From Cryobacterium breve (GTDB lineage Bacteria; Actinomycetota; Actinomycetes; Actinomycetales; Microbacteriaceae): a DNA stretch of 64,000 bases. The notes beneath the pieces are model-generated. The model had not been told where the DNA came from. It saw only the letters and a list, made by a program, of their open reading frames with translations, and did no database searches. The translations under genes were made by a program, and so were the position numbers. The stretch lies in assembly GCF_004402375.1 (NCBI RefSeq), contig NZ_SOGJ01000023.1, positions 1 to 64,000 on the forward strand, written 5' to 3'. Of this stretch, positions 7,897 to 16,571 are shown one piece after another (within the stretch, counting starts at the first letter, position 1; each line of letters begins with the position of its first letter).

Positions 7897-8550
7897 TTAT
7901 CGGTAGACGTCGACCCATTCGTGACCGAGAGCCTGCAGTTCCGCGCTTCCGGCCGTGACGTGCGCCACGATGGCGGCGAGTCGTTCGGTGTTGTCATCGG
8001 CAATGTGGAGCACCGCGTCCTGCCCGTAGTCGGTACTCAGGACGATCACTCCGCGCTGACGCAACTCGGCTTCGACGCGACCGGCATCTGCATGGGACAG
8101 TGCGAGCGTGAACAGCTCACGTCGTTCGCGCTCCACGACCAGCCCGAGATATTGGGCCTCGTCGATCGTGGTCAGGACGGCTTCCGAGTAGGCGCGCACG
8201 AGGCCGCCGGCGCCGAGGAGAGTGCCACCGAAGTAGCGGGTGACGACGGCCACGCAGTCGACGAAACTGCGCCCGGACAGCGCCTCGAGCATGGGGCGAC
8301 CCGCGGTTCCTGACGGTTCACCGTCATCGTTCGAGCGACGCACCTGGTCGGGGGCGTCGCTTGGGCCGAGCACGAAAGCCGAGCAATGGTGGCGGGCGCT
8401 CCAATGCTCCTTGCGTGCGGCCTCGATCGCAGCACGCGCGGCGTCCTCGGTCTCGGTTCTAACCAGTCGACAGAGGAATCGTGAGCGTTTCACTTCGATC
8501 TCGGCGTCATGACGGCTGCCGACGCCGCCGTGCAGAGTGAGATCGGGCAT
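7897..8550 (-). CDS. YigZ/IMPACT family protein
   Basis: 217 residues, the usual length. The N-terminal UPF0029/IMPACT domain shows KRSRFLCRL, then HHCSAFVLG, then RSNDDGEPSGTAGRPML (the DGEP-x-GTAG signature), and TRYFGGTLLGAGGLVRAYS. The C-terminal ~70 residues form the DUF1949 domain with ferredoxin-like spacing. Bacterial members bind nucleic acid in vitro and resemble a eukaryotic regulator of Gcn2, but the cellular role is not settled. Single gene, divergent from the TetR regulator. Confidence 0.9.
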   Translation of the reverse strand: MPDLTLHGGVGSRHDAEIEVKRSRFLCRLVRTETEDAARAAIEAARKEHWSARHHCSAFVLGPSDAPDQVRRSNDDGEPSGTAGRPMLEALSGRSFVDCVAVVTRYFGGTLLGAGGLVRAYSEAVLTTIDEAQYLGLVVERERRELFTLALSHADAGRVEAELRQRGVIVLSTDYGQDAVLHIADDNTERLAAIVAHVTAGSAELQALGHEWVDVYR

Positions 8551-8609
8551 GCCCCAGTCTCTCGCGCATTCGCCGAGGCCGCTGCACCTGCCGGGCCATT
8601 CCGACGATA

Positions 8610-8626
8610 CCTAATAACATTAGGCT
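8610..8626. promoter_or_regulatory. TetR operator overlapping a -10 element
   Basis: CCTAAT-AAC-ATTAGG (8610-8624) is a perfect 6-3-6 palindrome. TAGGCT, the -10 form seen before several genes in this window, begins inside its right arm (8621-8626). Binding by the adjacent TetR protein would block its own promoter. The site is 34 nt upstream of the GTG start, which has its own AGGAAGGAAAGG ribosome site. Confidence 0.6.
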
Positions 8627-8657
8627 AAACCAATGACATACTAGGCAGGAAGGAAAG

Positions 8658-9248
8658 GTGGCCGAAATGGCACGGATGGGACTGACAACGCAACGCGTGA
8701 CCGTCGCCGCGGCTGACCTGGCCGACGAGATCGGTTTCGAAGGCGTGACCGTATCTGCTGTCGCACGCAGCTTCGGCGTCAGGGACGCGAGCCTCTACTC
8801 CCACATCAAGAATGTGCACGACCTCCGGGCGAGGGTGGCCGTGCTGGCCTTGGCCGAACTCGCCGAGCGCGTGGCCGCCGCCTTGGCAGGACGCGCAGGC
8901 AAGGACGCGCTGGTCGCATTCGCCAACGCCTACCGGGCATACGCGGGAGAGCATCCGGGACGCTACGCCGCAACCCGGCTGCAACTCGAGCCTGAGGTTG
9001 CTGCCGCCAGCGCGGCGGGGCGGCACGCGGCGATGACCCGGGCAATCCTTCGGGGCTATGCGCTCGAGGAACCCGACCAGACCGACGCCGTGCGCCTGCT
9101 GCACAGCGTTTTCCACGGATACGTGAGTCTGGAAGGCACCGGCGCCTTCCTGAACACCCCACGAGCAGCGGATGCATCGTGGTCGCGTTCCCTGGACGCC
9201 CTCGACATGGTCTTGAGCAACTGGCCGACGGCCGGTCGGGACCGCTGA
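8658..9248 (+). CDS. TetR family transcriptional regulator (WHG-domain type)
   Basis: 196 residues. N-terminal TetR helix-turn-helix at residues 11-57: VTVAAADLADEIGFEGVTVS, then AVARSFGVRDASLYSHIKN. The C-terminal ligand domain contains RLLHSVFHGYVSLE followed by GAFL, the WHG-type pattern. The GTG start at 8658 follows AGGAAGGAAAGG; ATG 8667 is an in-frame alternative. The FBP-domain gene begins 66 nt downstream on the same strand and is the likely coregulated partner. Confidence 0.9.
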   Translation: MAEMARMGLTTQRVTVAAADLADEIGFEGVTVSAVARSFGVRDASLYSHIKNVHDLRARVAVLALAELAERVAAALAGRAGKDALVAFANAYRAYAGEHPGRYAATRLQLEPEVAAASAAGRHAAMTRAILRGYALEEPDQTDAVRLLHSVFHGYVSLEGTGAFLNTPRAADASWSRSLDALDMVLSNWPTAGRDR

Positions 9249-9313
9249 ACGCACCGGACCACCACTCGCACCCCGCAGTTCAGCGCCACAGACACGCAAG
9301 GGAATGGCACTTC

Positions 9314-9805
9314 ATGCTCCAGCTCTCCGCCATCGACATCCGGTCATCGTTCATCAACGCTTCGCTCAGGGAACGCAAGGCTCTCACCCTTCCCCGGGAC
9401 TTCGACACCCTGCCGTGGGACACCCTCGACTACCTCGGTTGGCGGGATCCCAAGATCCCTGGAATCGGCTATGTCATAGTCGACCTCCCGGAGGGCCCGG
9501 TCGGGATGCTGCTTCGTCAGGCCGACGGGAAGACCAGGACCCGGCCCCAGTGCTCATGGTGCGAGGACGTGCACCTCCCGAACGAGGTGGTGTTCTTCAG
9601 CATCAAGCGTGCCGGTCAGGCAGGACGCAACGGTGACACGGTCGGCACCCTTGCCTGCGCCGGATTCGAATGTTCGGCCAACGTTCGCAAGCTTCCCCCG
9701 GTCGCCTACGTCGGCTTCGACGTGCAGGCAGCGCGCCAGCGACGCATCGAGGCGCTGGGAGTGCGCGTTTCGAACTTAGCCCGTAGCGTTCGTGACGGAA
9801 CCTAG
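9314..9805 (+). CDS. FBP-domain protein (EF-G-binding / FusB-like zinc finger)
   Basis: 163 residues. The fold signature is a helical N-terminus (IDIRSSFINASLRERKALTL, then DFDTLPWDTLDYLGWRDP), followed by a treble-clef zinc site made by CSWC (about residues 79-82) and CAGFEC (about 115-120), with the linker VVFFSIKRAGQAGRNGDTVG. This matches the actinobacterial FBP family, which is related to the C-terminal domain of FusB/FusC proteins that bind EF-G and rescue it from fusidic acid. Downstream of a TetR regulator, so inducible expression is plausible. Drug resistance is not shown, only family kinship. The stop overlaps the end of the convergent GNAT remnant by 4 nt. Confidence 0.78.
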   Translation: MLQLSAIDIRSSFINASLRERKALTLPRDFDTLPWDTLDYLGWRDPKIPGIGYVIVDLPEGPVGMLLRQADGKTRTRPQCSWCEDVHLPNEVVFFSIKRAGQAGRNGDTVGTLACAGFECSANVRKLPPVAYVGFDVQAARQRRIEALGVRVSNLARSVRDGT

Positions 9806-10200
9806 CCCAGCTCGCAGGACGCGTGAACTCGATGTGCGTGCGCCAGTCCCTGCTGCAGTTCGATGGCCGCCAGACCTCGAAGGAAGGCGGTGTCGGAAGC
9901 GCACTCGACGAACCCACAGCTGGCGTGGAGGTAACGTTCCACGGAACGTCCGCATTGGTCGGGCGGGTGAGGCGCGTGCATCCACGGCGCCTCGACTCGT
10001 TCCTGGCTGCGTCCAGGAGAGAGCGCCCATGTCCGCGGCGCGTCGCTGCAGGAACGACGGAGAGTTGCTCCAGGTGATCGCCGTCAGGAGCCGGAATGAC
10101 GTGGACGAACCCGACCGGCACCAAGTCGAGATCGCTCGGTCCCCGTCGGCACCGACGAAGAGGAAGCGTAATTGGCCAGCTTCGCGAGAGATTGTGTAGA
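9802..10200 (-). pseudogene. GNAT acetyltransferase, frameshifted remnant
   Basis: On the minus strand the middle of a GNAT enzyme is clear: LVPVGFVHVIPAPDGDHLEQ, then LSVVPAATRRGHGRSLLDAA (motif A, R/Q-x-x-G-x-G/A) and ADVPWN. Just after PWN the frame breaks; the expected C-terminal part (YLHASCGFVECASDTAFLRG, then LAAIELQQGLAHAHRVH) continues in the next frame to a TAG at 9802-9804. One missing base at about 9930 would explain it. Upstream, QLRFLFVGADGD sits in yet another frame, so a second frameshift lies near 10130-10150. No intact start is found. At least two lesions make a sequencing error an unlikely full explanation. Confidence 0.7.
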
Positions 10201-10353
10201 AGTCGGCGTGGACTATGCAGGGATGGTTCTCTGTCGACAGGGCGCTGTGACTGGAATGGCATTCGATGCGGCGAGCCCGTTTGGGACACTAGATGCCCTA
10301 GTGCCTCACACTGAGCATGTCGAACCACTGCTCGGCGCGCGCCGCCCATGAGG

Positions 10354-10761
10354 TTAGACGTAGTCGCCGGAGCCCTGCTCGGGGACCTCCCACTCGCCCT
10401 CAGCGGTTCGCCGCCCGCGCATGGTGCCGAACATCATGTCGGTCATTCCGGTCGGGTCACCGCCGCACCGTACGAAATCCTCCCGGCGGCGCCGGCCGGA
10501 CCGCACTGTTCCGCGAACACTCCACACGGTAGCCAGTGTCGCTCCGATAACCGCAGCAATCAGGTAGAGGATCGTCGCGTCCGGGGCCAACCAGGCCACA
10601 AGGCAGGCCCCGCCAATGGCTCCGGCACCGAATGCCAGCACGATGCTCACACCTGCGGCCCTGCGCAGCGATGCGTCGGTTGGCCGCCCGATGCGAACGA
10701 ACTTGTCCGGGTCGACGGGAGTGTAGCCGGTTCTACTGCTGCGCCTCGTGGGTTCGTTCAT
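10354..10761 (-). CDS. Small two-helix membrane protein, unknown
   Basis: 135 residues. A basic, Thr/Ser-rich N-terminus (about 35 residues) precedes two membrane helices (about 37-55 and 62-82), then RSGRRRRED and a charged C-terminal tail. Codon use is like its neighbours. No family recognised. It is separated by 75 nt from the bkd operon end and points the same way, so readthrough from bkd is possible but not shown. Confidence 0.55.
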   Translation of the reverse strand: MNEPTRRSSRTGYTPVDPDKFVRIGRPTDASLRRAAGVSIVLAFGAGAIGGACLVAWLAPDATILYLIAAVIGATLATVWSVRGTVRSGRRRREDFVRCGGDPTGMTDMMFGTMRGRRTAEGEWEVPEQGSGDYV

Positions 10762-10836
10762 GACGTGATCGGCTGTCGTCTCATGGTCAAAACGCTAGCC
10801 CACTCGCAACCTCGAGCCCACGTCGGCACGGCCGAG

Positions 10837-12240
10837 TCAGAGGTCGGCAAGCATACTCACCGGGGACTCGATGCAGCGCGCGACATAGGTGAGGAATCCC
10901 GCGGCCGTGCCGCCGTCGCAGACCCGATGATCGAAGACCAGGGACAGCTCCACGACTGTGCGCACCGCGAGGGCGTGGTCGACCACCCAGGGGCGCTCAA
11001 TCATCCGGCCGATGCCCAGTATGGCGGCCTCCGGGTGATTGATGATGGCAGCCGACCCGTCGACTCCCAACGCGCCGAAGTTGTTCAGAGTGAACGTGCC
11101 GCCCGTGAGTAGGGCCGGCGGGAACGAGCCATCCGCGGCCTGGATCACAATGCCCGCGATCGAATCCCGCAATTCGCGGGTGGTCATCGCGTGGGCGTCA
11201 TGCACCACAGGCACCATCAACCCACGCGGAGTCTGGGCGGCCAACCCGAGGTTGATGGCCCCGCGCTGGAGGATTTCCTGGCTCGCCGTGTCCACCGAGG
11301 AGTTCAGGAGTGGGAACTTGCGCAGCCCGGCCACCGTGAAACGGGCGATCAGCGCGGTCACGCTGAACCGCTCACCCGTGGCATGGAAGAGGCGGTCCCG
11401 CGCGGCGAAGAGCTCGGTCGCGTCCACATCGAGCCAGACGGTTGCCTCGGGGATCTCGCGCCGCGAGGTGGACATTCGCTCCGAGACCACCTTGCGCAGT
11501 CCGGTGATCGGGATGCGGATGTCGACGGTGGGCGCGGCCCAGGTCTCGACAGACGGGGCCGCCGGTGCGGGCGTGGTTGCCGCGGACACGGCCGACGCCG
11601 CCGCGCGTTCACGGATCACCGACTCGACGTCACGGCGCAGCACGAGCGCGTTGCTGCCGGTACCGATAAGCAGGGTCGCGTCAAGGCCATTCTCGCGGGC
11701 CAGACGCCGTACGAGCGGCGAAACCACGGGGGAGCGGACGGCCGGGTCGGTTAGAGCGGAGGGAGCCGCCGCCGTGGCGACCGGTGCGACGATGGGCGGG
11801 TCGATCGGAGCCGCTGAGCCGGGCCGCACGCCGAAGCGCGCCGTCGCCGGGCGCCGCACCGGACGCGTGTTCTCGGTCGTGCCATAGCCGATCAGCACGG
11901 CACCGGATGCCGACCCACCTGCGGGCACTGCGACGGGCACTGCGACAGGCACTGCCACGGGCGGGGCCGCATCCGAAGCCTCAGCGGCCGCCGTAGCGTC
12001 CGCGCCATCGGCCACCGTCAGGAGCACCTGGCCGGCGTGCACGACCTGGCCTGCGACTCCATTGAGAGCCACGACCACGCCGCCGTACGGAGACGGCAGC
12101 TCCACGATCGACTTGGCCGACTCCACCTCCACCACGGGCTGGTCGATGGCGATGGTGTCCCCCACGGCAACCAGCCAGGAGACGATTTCGGCCTCGGTGA
12201 GTCCTTCGCCGAGGTCGGGCAAAATGAAGTGCTGTCCCAT
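10837..12240 (-). CDS. bkdC: Branched-chain 2-oxoacid dehydrogenase E2 (lipoamide acyltransferase)
   Basis: 467 residues from ATG 12240. Domains in order: lipoyl domain (residues 1-76) with the modified lysine in VESAKSIVE (K43); a Pro/Ala/Val-rich linker with a PVAVPVAVPVAVP repeat; an E1/E3-binding domain (VSPLVRRLARENGLDA, about 180-215); and the catalytic domain, ending with DHRVCDGGTAAGF, where H438 and D442 form the HxxxDG site. It transfers the acyl group made by E1 from lipoamide to CoA. The start shares one base with the E1-beta stop (TGATG). Variants of this E2 also serve pyruvate or acetoin complexes; the gene set and Lrp neighbour favour branched-chain acids. Confidence 0.9.
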   Translation of the reverse strand: MGQHFILPDLGEGLTEAEIVSWLVAVGDTIAIDQPVVEVESAKSIVELPSPYGGVVVALNGVAGQVVHAGQVLLTVADGADATAAAEASDAAPPVAVPVAVPVAVPAGGSASGAVLIGYGTTENTRPVRRPATARFGVRPGSAAPIDPPIVAPVATAAAPSALTDPAVRSPVVSPLVRRLARENGLDATLLIGTGSNALVLRRDVESVIRERAAASAVSAATTPAPAAPSVETWAAPTVDIRIPITGLRKVVSERMSTSRREIPEATVWLDVDATELFAARDRLFHATGERFSVTALIARFTVAGLRKFPLLNSSVDTASQEILQRGAINLGLAAQTPRGLMVPVVHDAHAMTTRELRDSIAGIVIQAADGSFPPALLTGGTFTLNNFGALGVDGSAAIINHPEAAILGIGRMIERPWVVDHALAVRTVVELSLVFDHRVCDGGTAAGFLTYVARCIESPVSMLADL

Positions 12241-13253
12241 CAGTTCCACTCCCACATTCCGAGGGCGGCCAGGATGCGGTCGGGGGAGGGCAGGAAGTAC
12301 TCCTCAAGCTTGGGGGAGGGATAGGGGATGTCGAAGCCCGTGATCCGGAGGATCGGCGCGGCCAGGTGAAAGAAATTGCGCTCGGTGAGCCGGGCGGCCA
12401 CCTCGGCCCCGTAGCCACCGAACTGCGCCGCCTCGTGCAGCACGGCGGCACGGGAGGTCTTCCGCACGGACGCGCCCACGGTCTCGTCGTCAAACGGAGA
12501 GAGGCTTCGCAGGTCGATCACCTCGATGGAGAGGCCCTCGGCCATGGCGAGTTCCGCCGTGGCGAGCGCCGTTTTCACGGTCGGGCCGTAGGCGATCAAC
12601 GTGACGTCGGTTCCCTCCCTCAGCACGACCGCGGTGTTCATCGGCGGGGTGTGCACGGGCAGGCTGAGTTCCGCCTTTACCCAATACCGGCTTTTGGGCT
12701 CGAGGAAGATGACCGGGTCGTCACTACTGATTGCCTCGCGGAGCATCGAATAGGCATCCGCCGGGTTCGACGGTGAGACCACCGTGAGGCCGGGCGTGGC
12801 CGTCCAGTAGGCCTCAGAGGAATCCGAGTGGTGTTCCACCCCGCCGATGTCGCCGGCGTAGGGGATGCGGATCACGAGCGGAAGCTGAACGCGCCCACGG
12901 GTGCGGTTTCGCATCTTGGCAACGTGCGACACGATCTGCTCGAAGGCCGGGTAGCTGAAGGCGTCGAACTGCATCTCCACTACCGGACGCAGGCCGTACA
13001 TGGCCATGCCGATCGCGGTGCCCACGATCCCGGACTCGGCCAGCGGCGAGTCGCTCACCCGGCTCTCCCCAAATTCGGCGTACAGCCCGTCGGTCACCCG
13101 GAAGACGCCGCCGAGCGGGCCGACATCCTCGCCGAACAGAACGACCGTGGGGTCGTCGCGCATCGCGTCCTGAATCGCCGCGTTGAGCGCCGCCGCCATG
13201 GTCAGGATAACCGGCGCGCGAACGGGCGCCACGGTCGTCTCGTGGGGAGTCAT
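12240..13253 (-). CDS. bkdB: 2-oxoacid dehydrogenase E1 component, beta subunit
   Basis: 337 residues from ATG 13253. The transketolase-type pyrimidine domain is typical: AALNAAIQDAMRDDPTVVLF, then GEDVGPLGGVF, RVSDSPLAESGIVGTAIGMA and PYAGDIGGVEHHSDSSEAYW. The C-terminal half carries the transketolase C domain (VEVIDLRSLSPFDDE-like). With the alpha subunit it decarboxylates branched-chain 2-oxoacids using ThDP and acylates the E2 lipoyl arm. Overlaps the alpha-subunit stop by 4 nt and E2 by 1 nt, so all three are one translationally coupled operon. Confidence 0.92.
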   Translation of the reverse strand: MTPHETTVAPVRAPVILTMAAALNAAIQDAMRDDPTVVLFGEDVGPLGGVFRVTDGLYAEFGESRVSDSPLAESGIVGTAIGMAMYGLRPVVEMQFDAFSYPAFEQIVSHVAKMRNRTRGRVQLPLVIRIPYAGDIGGVEHHSDSSEAYWTATPGLTVVSPSNPADAYSMLREAISSDDPVIFLEPKSRYWVKAELSLPVHTPPMNTAVVLREGTDVTLIAYGPTVKTALATAELAMAEGLSIEVIDLRSLSPFDDETVGASVRKTSRAAVLHEAAQFGGYGAEVAARLTERNFFHLAAPILRITGFDIPYPSPKLEEYFLPSPDRILAALGMWEWN

Positions 13254-14422
13254 CGGGTTCCTCCTGCTTCGGCGGTGCCGGACGTGGAGGAAGCTGCTGC
13301 GGCGTGCTCGGCGAGCTCGGCCTCCAGGAAGGCGCGCTGCTCCACCAGAGCGGGGTGCGGGGTCGCGTAGACGTGGTCGAATAGTTCGAGCGGATCCACC
13401 GGAGCGGACCGCGTCATGCATTCCCGGGTGTCTGCGGCCAGATCTTCGGCCTCGGCACGGATGTCCGCGCGTTCCGCGTCGCTCAACGCCCCGACTGCGC
13501 CGAGGTAGGTGTCCAGGCGGGTGATCGGGTCGCGGCGTCGCCAGACCTCCAGGTCGCCGGCATCGCGGTAACGGCTGGGGTCGTCGGAGTTGGTGTGTGC
13601 CTCCATCCGGTAGGTTAGACCCTCGATCAGGGTCGGGCCGTGGCCGCCGCGGGCGTTCTCCACCGCCGCCGACGTCACCGCGTACATGGCCGCGACGTCG
13701 TTGCCGTCCACGAAGTAGCCGGGCATGCCGTAGCCGATGGCCTTGTCGGCGATGGTGCGGCAGCGCATCTGCTTGTCCAGTGGCACGCTGATCGCGAACT
13801 GGTTGTTCTGCACCAGGAAGACCACTGGAGCCTGCCAGACGGCGGCGAAGTTGAACGCCTCGTGGGCGTCGCCCTCGCTGGTCGCTCCGTCTCCGAGCAG
13901 GGTCAGTGCCACAGTGCTGTCGCGCTTGAGCTTGGACGCGGTCGCCAGACCCACGGCGTGCAGCGCCTGCGTCGCCAGCGGGGTCGCCTGCGCCGCGATC
14001 CGGTGGGCGTTCTGGTCGTAGCCGCTGTGCCAGTCCCCGCGGAACGAGGCCAGGATCTGCTCGGGCGGAACGCCGCGCGTGAGTAGGGCGATGCTGTCTC
14101 GGTAGGTGGGAAAGAGCCAGTCCTCGGTGCCGAGGGCGGCGACCGCGGCGATCTCGCAGGCTTCCTGGCCGAGGGCCGACGGGTATGTCGCCAAGCGCCC
14201 CTGGCGGGTCAGAGCCGTGACCTGCACATCGAACCGGCGGGCGACGACCATGCGTCGGTAGAGGCTGAGTAGTGTGGCCGGGTCCGGCAGTGCCAACCCG
14301 CCGGCCTCGTCGGGCGGCGCGGCGCGGCCGGTGTCATCGATCAGACGGAGTGGGCGCGGCGCGGTGAGGGTGCTCTCGACCAGGCTCTCGACATTGAGGC
14401 TCATGTCGCAATGGTGGGGCAT
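13250..14422 (-). CDS. bkdA: 2-oxoacid dehydrogenase E1 component, alpha subunit
   Basis: 390 residues. The ThDP-binding motif GDGATSEGDAHEAFNFAAVW ending in NN (QNNQFAIS) is complete. Other E1-alpha marks are YPSALGQEACEIAAVAALG, FPTYRDSIALLTRGVPPEQI and the phosphorylation-loop region YRMEAHTNSDDPSRYRDAGD. The length and sequence style fit branched-chain rather than pyruvate E1. First gene of the bkd operon; an Lrp regulator lies 92 nt upstream in the same direction. No E3 (lipoamide dehydrogenase) gene is in the window, so E3 must be shared from elsewhere. ATG 14404 is an alternative start. Confidence 0.92.
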   Translation of the reverse strand: MPHHCDMSLNVESLVESTLTAPRPLRLIDDTGRAAPPDEAGGLALPDPATLLSLYRRMVVARRFDVQVTALTRQGRLATYPSALGQEACEIAAVAALGTEDWLFPTYRDSIALLTRGVPPEQILASFRGDWHSGYDQNAHRIAAQATPLATQALHAVGLATASKLKRDSTVALTLLGDGATSEGDAHEAFNFAAVWQAPVVFLVQNNQFAISVPLDKQMRCRTIADKAIGYGMPGYFVDGNDVAAMYAVTSAAVENARGGHGPTLIEGLTYRMEAHTNSDDPSRYRDAGDLEVWRRRDPITRLDTYLGAVGALSDAERADIRAEAEDLAADTRECMTRSAPVDPLELFDHVYATPHPALVEQRAFLEAELAEHAAAASSTSGTAEAGGTR

Positions 14423-14514
14423 CTCTGCAACCTCGGCGACGTCCCGGCGACGGATGCGAACGTTTGGTCAGAAGCGGCGTCCCGCCGGGCCGATCGTCCG
14501 CGAAAAGCAGCCGG

Positions 14515-15018
14515 TCAGTGCCAGTTGTCCGCCGCCCGGGCCGGGGGGAGGCCGGTGATCTCCTCGAGGATGAGGTGAGACCGGGTGGAGATCACACCGG
14601 GCATGCTGTGGATGTCGCGCAGGATGGCCTGGCTGAGCTGCTCGTGGTCGGGAGCGCTGACGGTGAGGATGATGTCGATGTCGCCGCTCACGGCCTGTGC
14701 CTTCTCGACGAAGGGAAGTTCGCTCAGGCGCCGGGCCATTTCGGCCCAGGACACGTCGCCGATCTTCACGATTACGAGGGCGGAGACCCGCAGCCCGAGT
14801 GCCCGGCGATCGATCTGCGCGCCGAACCCGGTGACCACACCCTGCCGAACGAGATTCTGCACGCGACTGTGCGCGGTCGTTCGGGAAATGTGCACGAGCG
14901 TGGCCAGCTGCCTCATCGAAAGGCGGCCGTCGCGGCTGAGTTCGGCAACGATCCGCCGGTCGATCGGGTCGAGACCGTCGGGCGTGGCCGGGGTGGCGGG
15001 GACCGAGTGCTGCGTCAT
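14515..15018 (-). CDS. Lrp/AsnC family transcriptional regulator
   Basis: 167 residues. N-terminal helix-turn-helix: LDPIDRRIVAELSRDGRLSM, then RQLATLVHISRTTAHSRVQN. The C-terminal RAM/AsnC ligand domain runs from about residue 75 (LRVSALVIVKIGDVSWAEMA, then VEKAQAVSGDIDIILTVSAP). It lies directly upstream of bkdA in the same orientation, the usual place for BkdR-type regulators that respond to branched-chain amino acids and activate bkd genes. That target is inference from position. Confidence 0.9.
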   Translation of the reverse strand: MTQHSVPATPATPDGLDPIDRRIVAELSRDGRLSMRQLATLVHISRTTAHSRVQNLVRQGVVTGFGAQIDRRALGLRVSALVIVKIGDVSWAEMARRLSELPFVEKAQAVSGDIDIILTVSAPDHEQLSQAILRDIHSMPGVISTRSHLILEEITGLPPARAADNWH

Positions 15019-15024
15019 TGAAAT

Positions 15025-15050
15025 CCTCAGACTGTGGAAAACCTCAGACT
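15025..15050. promoter_or_regulatory. Direct-repeat site upstream of the Lrp gene
   Basis: CCTCAGACT occurs at 15025-15033 and again at 15042-15050, with a 17-bp period, 7 and 24 bp upstream of the lrp start codon. Lrp-type octamers bind several spaced sites, so this may be an autoregulatory element. The second copy overlaps the stop of the upstream oxygenase gene. Only two copies are seen and the site is not a palindrome, so confidence is low. Confidence 0.3.
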
Positions 15051-15829
15051 ACTGCCAGCTCACGCGACTGCCGCATGGCGCGCAGGCAGTGGGTCTTGGG
15101 CCAGTGGCGCAGCCGTCGCGGCAGTCGGGGGTACACAGCGGCGGTCACCCGGATCAGCCCGTCGAAGCGGCGCTGCGAGCGTGCTGACCAGGGCAGGCCG
15201 AACAGAGACCGCACAGACGGCGGCAGAAGACCGATGGTGACGAACCGGCCGAGCGGCATCATCAGGCGCAGCCAGAGCGGCCCGGTGCGCGGGTGCAGCA
15301 GCTGCCGGGCCACGGCGCGCGTGGCAGCATCCGTCTGAAGCTGTCCGAGCCGGCGATCCCAGTAGACGGCGAATGCGCCACGGTCGCGCGGCCACAGCTC
15401 CGGCGGCATCTGCAAGGCCGTTCCCAGCACGCCGTACTCCCGGTATAGCGCGTCGGCTGCGGCGTCGTCCAGTGGGCCGTAGACCAGGTCCCGCATCCTG
15501 AGCGCGGAGTCGTAGAGGGTCGCGGCCACCCAGAGCTGTAGCTCAGGGGTGAAGGCGCTGTAGGCCGGCCTCTGCGCCGTGGCCGGGCCCGAAACCGGGC
15601 CGTGGGCGTGATCGACCTGGCGTCGCGCCTGTGTGGCCTCCTCGGGCGTGCCGAACACCACTGCGTACACGTAGGTCAGGGTGCCGCGCAGCCGATCCAG
15701 GGGGCGGGAGGCGAAATCGCTGTGGTGCGCCACTCCGTGGCAGATCGCCGGGTCGGCGATCTGCAGCAGGATGGCGCGGCCACCAGCGGCGATCAGCACG
15801 GCCTCGCCGGCCATGTCGCGCATCTGCAT
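15044..15829 (-). CDS. Oxygenase MpaB family protein (DUF2236)
   Basis: 261 residues. The conserved DUF2236 core is visible: GEAVLIAAGGRAILLQIADP, then GVAHHSDFASRPLDRLRGTL, then TYVYAVVFGT, a region with HAHGPVSG, and LQLWVAATLYDSALRM. The family includes fungal MpaB and the latex-clearing-protein-like oxygenases, all-helical haem proteins that cleave C=C bonds. The physiological substrate in this organism is unknown. It is about 30-40 residues shorter at the N-terminus than many relatives; a G/C-rich purine run (GGGGAGGG) precedes the ATG and supports this start. Confidence 0.82.
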   Translation of the reverse strand: MQMRDMAGEAVLIAAGGRAILLQIADPAICHGVAHHSDFASRPLDRLRGTLTYVYAVVFGTPEEATQARRQVDHAHGPVSGPATAQRPAYSAFTPELQLWVAATLYDSALRMRDLVYGPLDDAAADALYREYGVLGTALQMPPELWPRDRGAFAVYWDRRLGQLQTDAATRAVARQLLHPRTGPLWLRLMMPLGRFVTIGLLPPSVRSLFGLPWSARSQRRFDGLIRVTAAVYPRLPRRLRHWPKTHCLRAMRQSRELAVV

Positions 15830-15902
15830 GGGGCCCTCCCCGGTTAAGCCCCGAGTGTATCTCCGCCACCGGGGAATCCGGTGGGACGGCTGCCGTCTGA
15901 GA

Positions 15903-16571
15903 TCAGGAATTCGGTCGGCCCTCCGCCGTGCCCACGTAGTAGGCCGCGACCACGTCGCGGATGTGCAGCGGCTCGGTTCCCGATAGGGGTGCGAGATTCA
16001 CCGTCCAGCGCGGAGTGGTTCGATCGATCCCGTCGTCACTCTCGGCCCAGAGTGCACGGTTGCCCGTGCACGCATAGGTGCCGTACCAATCGGGATGCTG
16101 GTCCAGGACGTTCCAGACCCCGCCGCTGCGGATCAAACAGCGCTCGCCGTCGCTGAGCAGCAGGCCGAGGGGCCGGGCCTCTGCAAAGGCGACGGATGCG
16201 GGAAAGCTTCCTGTGCTCGGCAGGCGCACCACCTCCAATCCCCAGGGATCGCGGAAGCAGACTGCGAAACCGGGATCCGGGTCCTGCCAGCAGGCCACGC
16301 CGAACGCGCTTGACGGCGAGCAGTTCAGGATGTTGTCATCGACGGCGACGGGGGAGGGCCGCGCGTTGAGTGCAGTGCTCCCGCACTCCAAGGTCACGGT
16401 CATGTCGTCGGTCGCTGTGAAGCCCGCGGCGGGCAGTCCGTCCTCGGTGACAGGGCGCACCACAATGCGCTCGGTTGCCGGAGCCGCCGGGCCTGCGGTG
16501 GGAGTCGGTGAGGCTGTGCATCCGGTCAGTAGTGCGAGTACGCCCAGAGTATTCAGGAACTGGGAACGCAT
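15903..16571 (-). CDS. Putative lipoprotein
   Basis: 222 residues. MRSQFLNTLGVLALLTGC ends in a lipobox (LLTGC) and is followed by a short Thr/Pro/Ala spacer, so the protein is predicted to be lipid-anchored on the outer face of the membrane. The mature domain has six cysteines that could form disulfides, with CSPSSAFGVACWQDPDPGFA and CLIRSGGVWNVLDQHPD as landmarks. A GGAGG ribosome site precedes the ATG. No family recognised. It faces away from yceI across a 208-bp gap. Confidence 0.65.
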   Translation of the reverse strand: MRSQFLNTLGVLALLTGCTASPTPTAGPAAPATERIVVRPVTEDGLPAAGFTATDDMTVTLECGSTALNARPSPVAVDDNILNCSPSSAFGVACWQDPDPGFAVCFRDPWGLEVVRLPSTGSFPASVAFAEARPLGLLLSDGERCLIRSGGVWNVLDQHPDWYGTYACTGNRALWAESDDGIDRTTPRWTVNLAPLSGTEPLHIRDVVAAYYVGTAEGRPNS

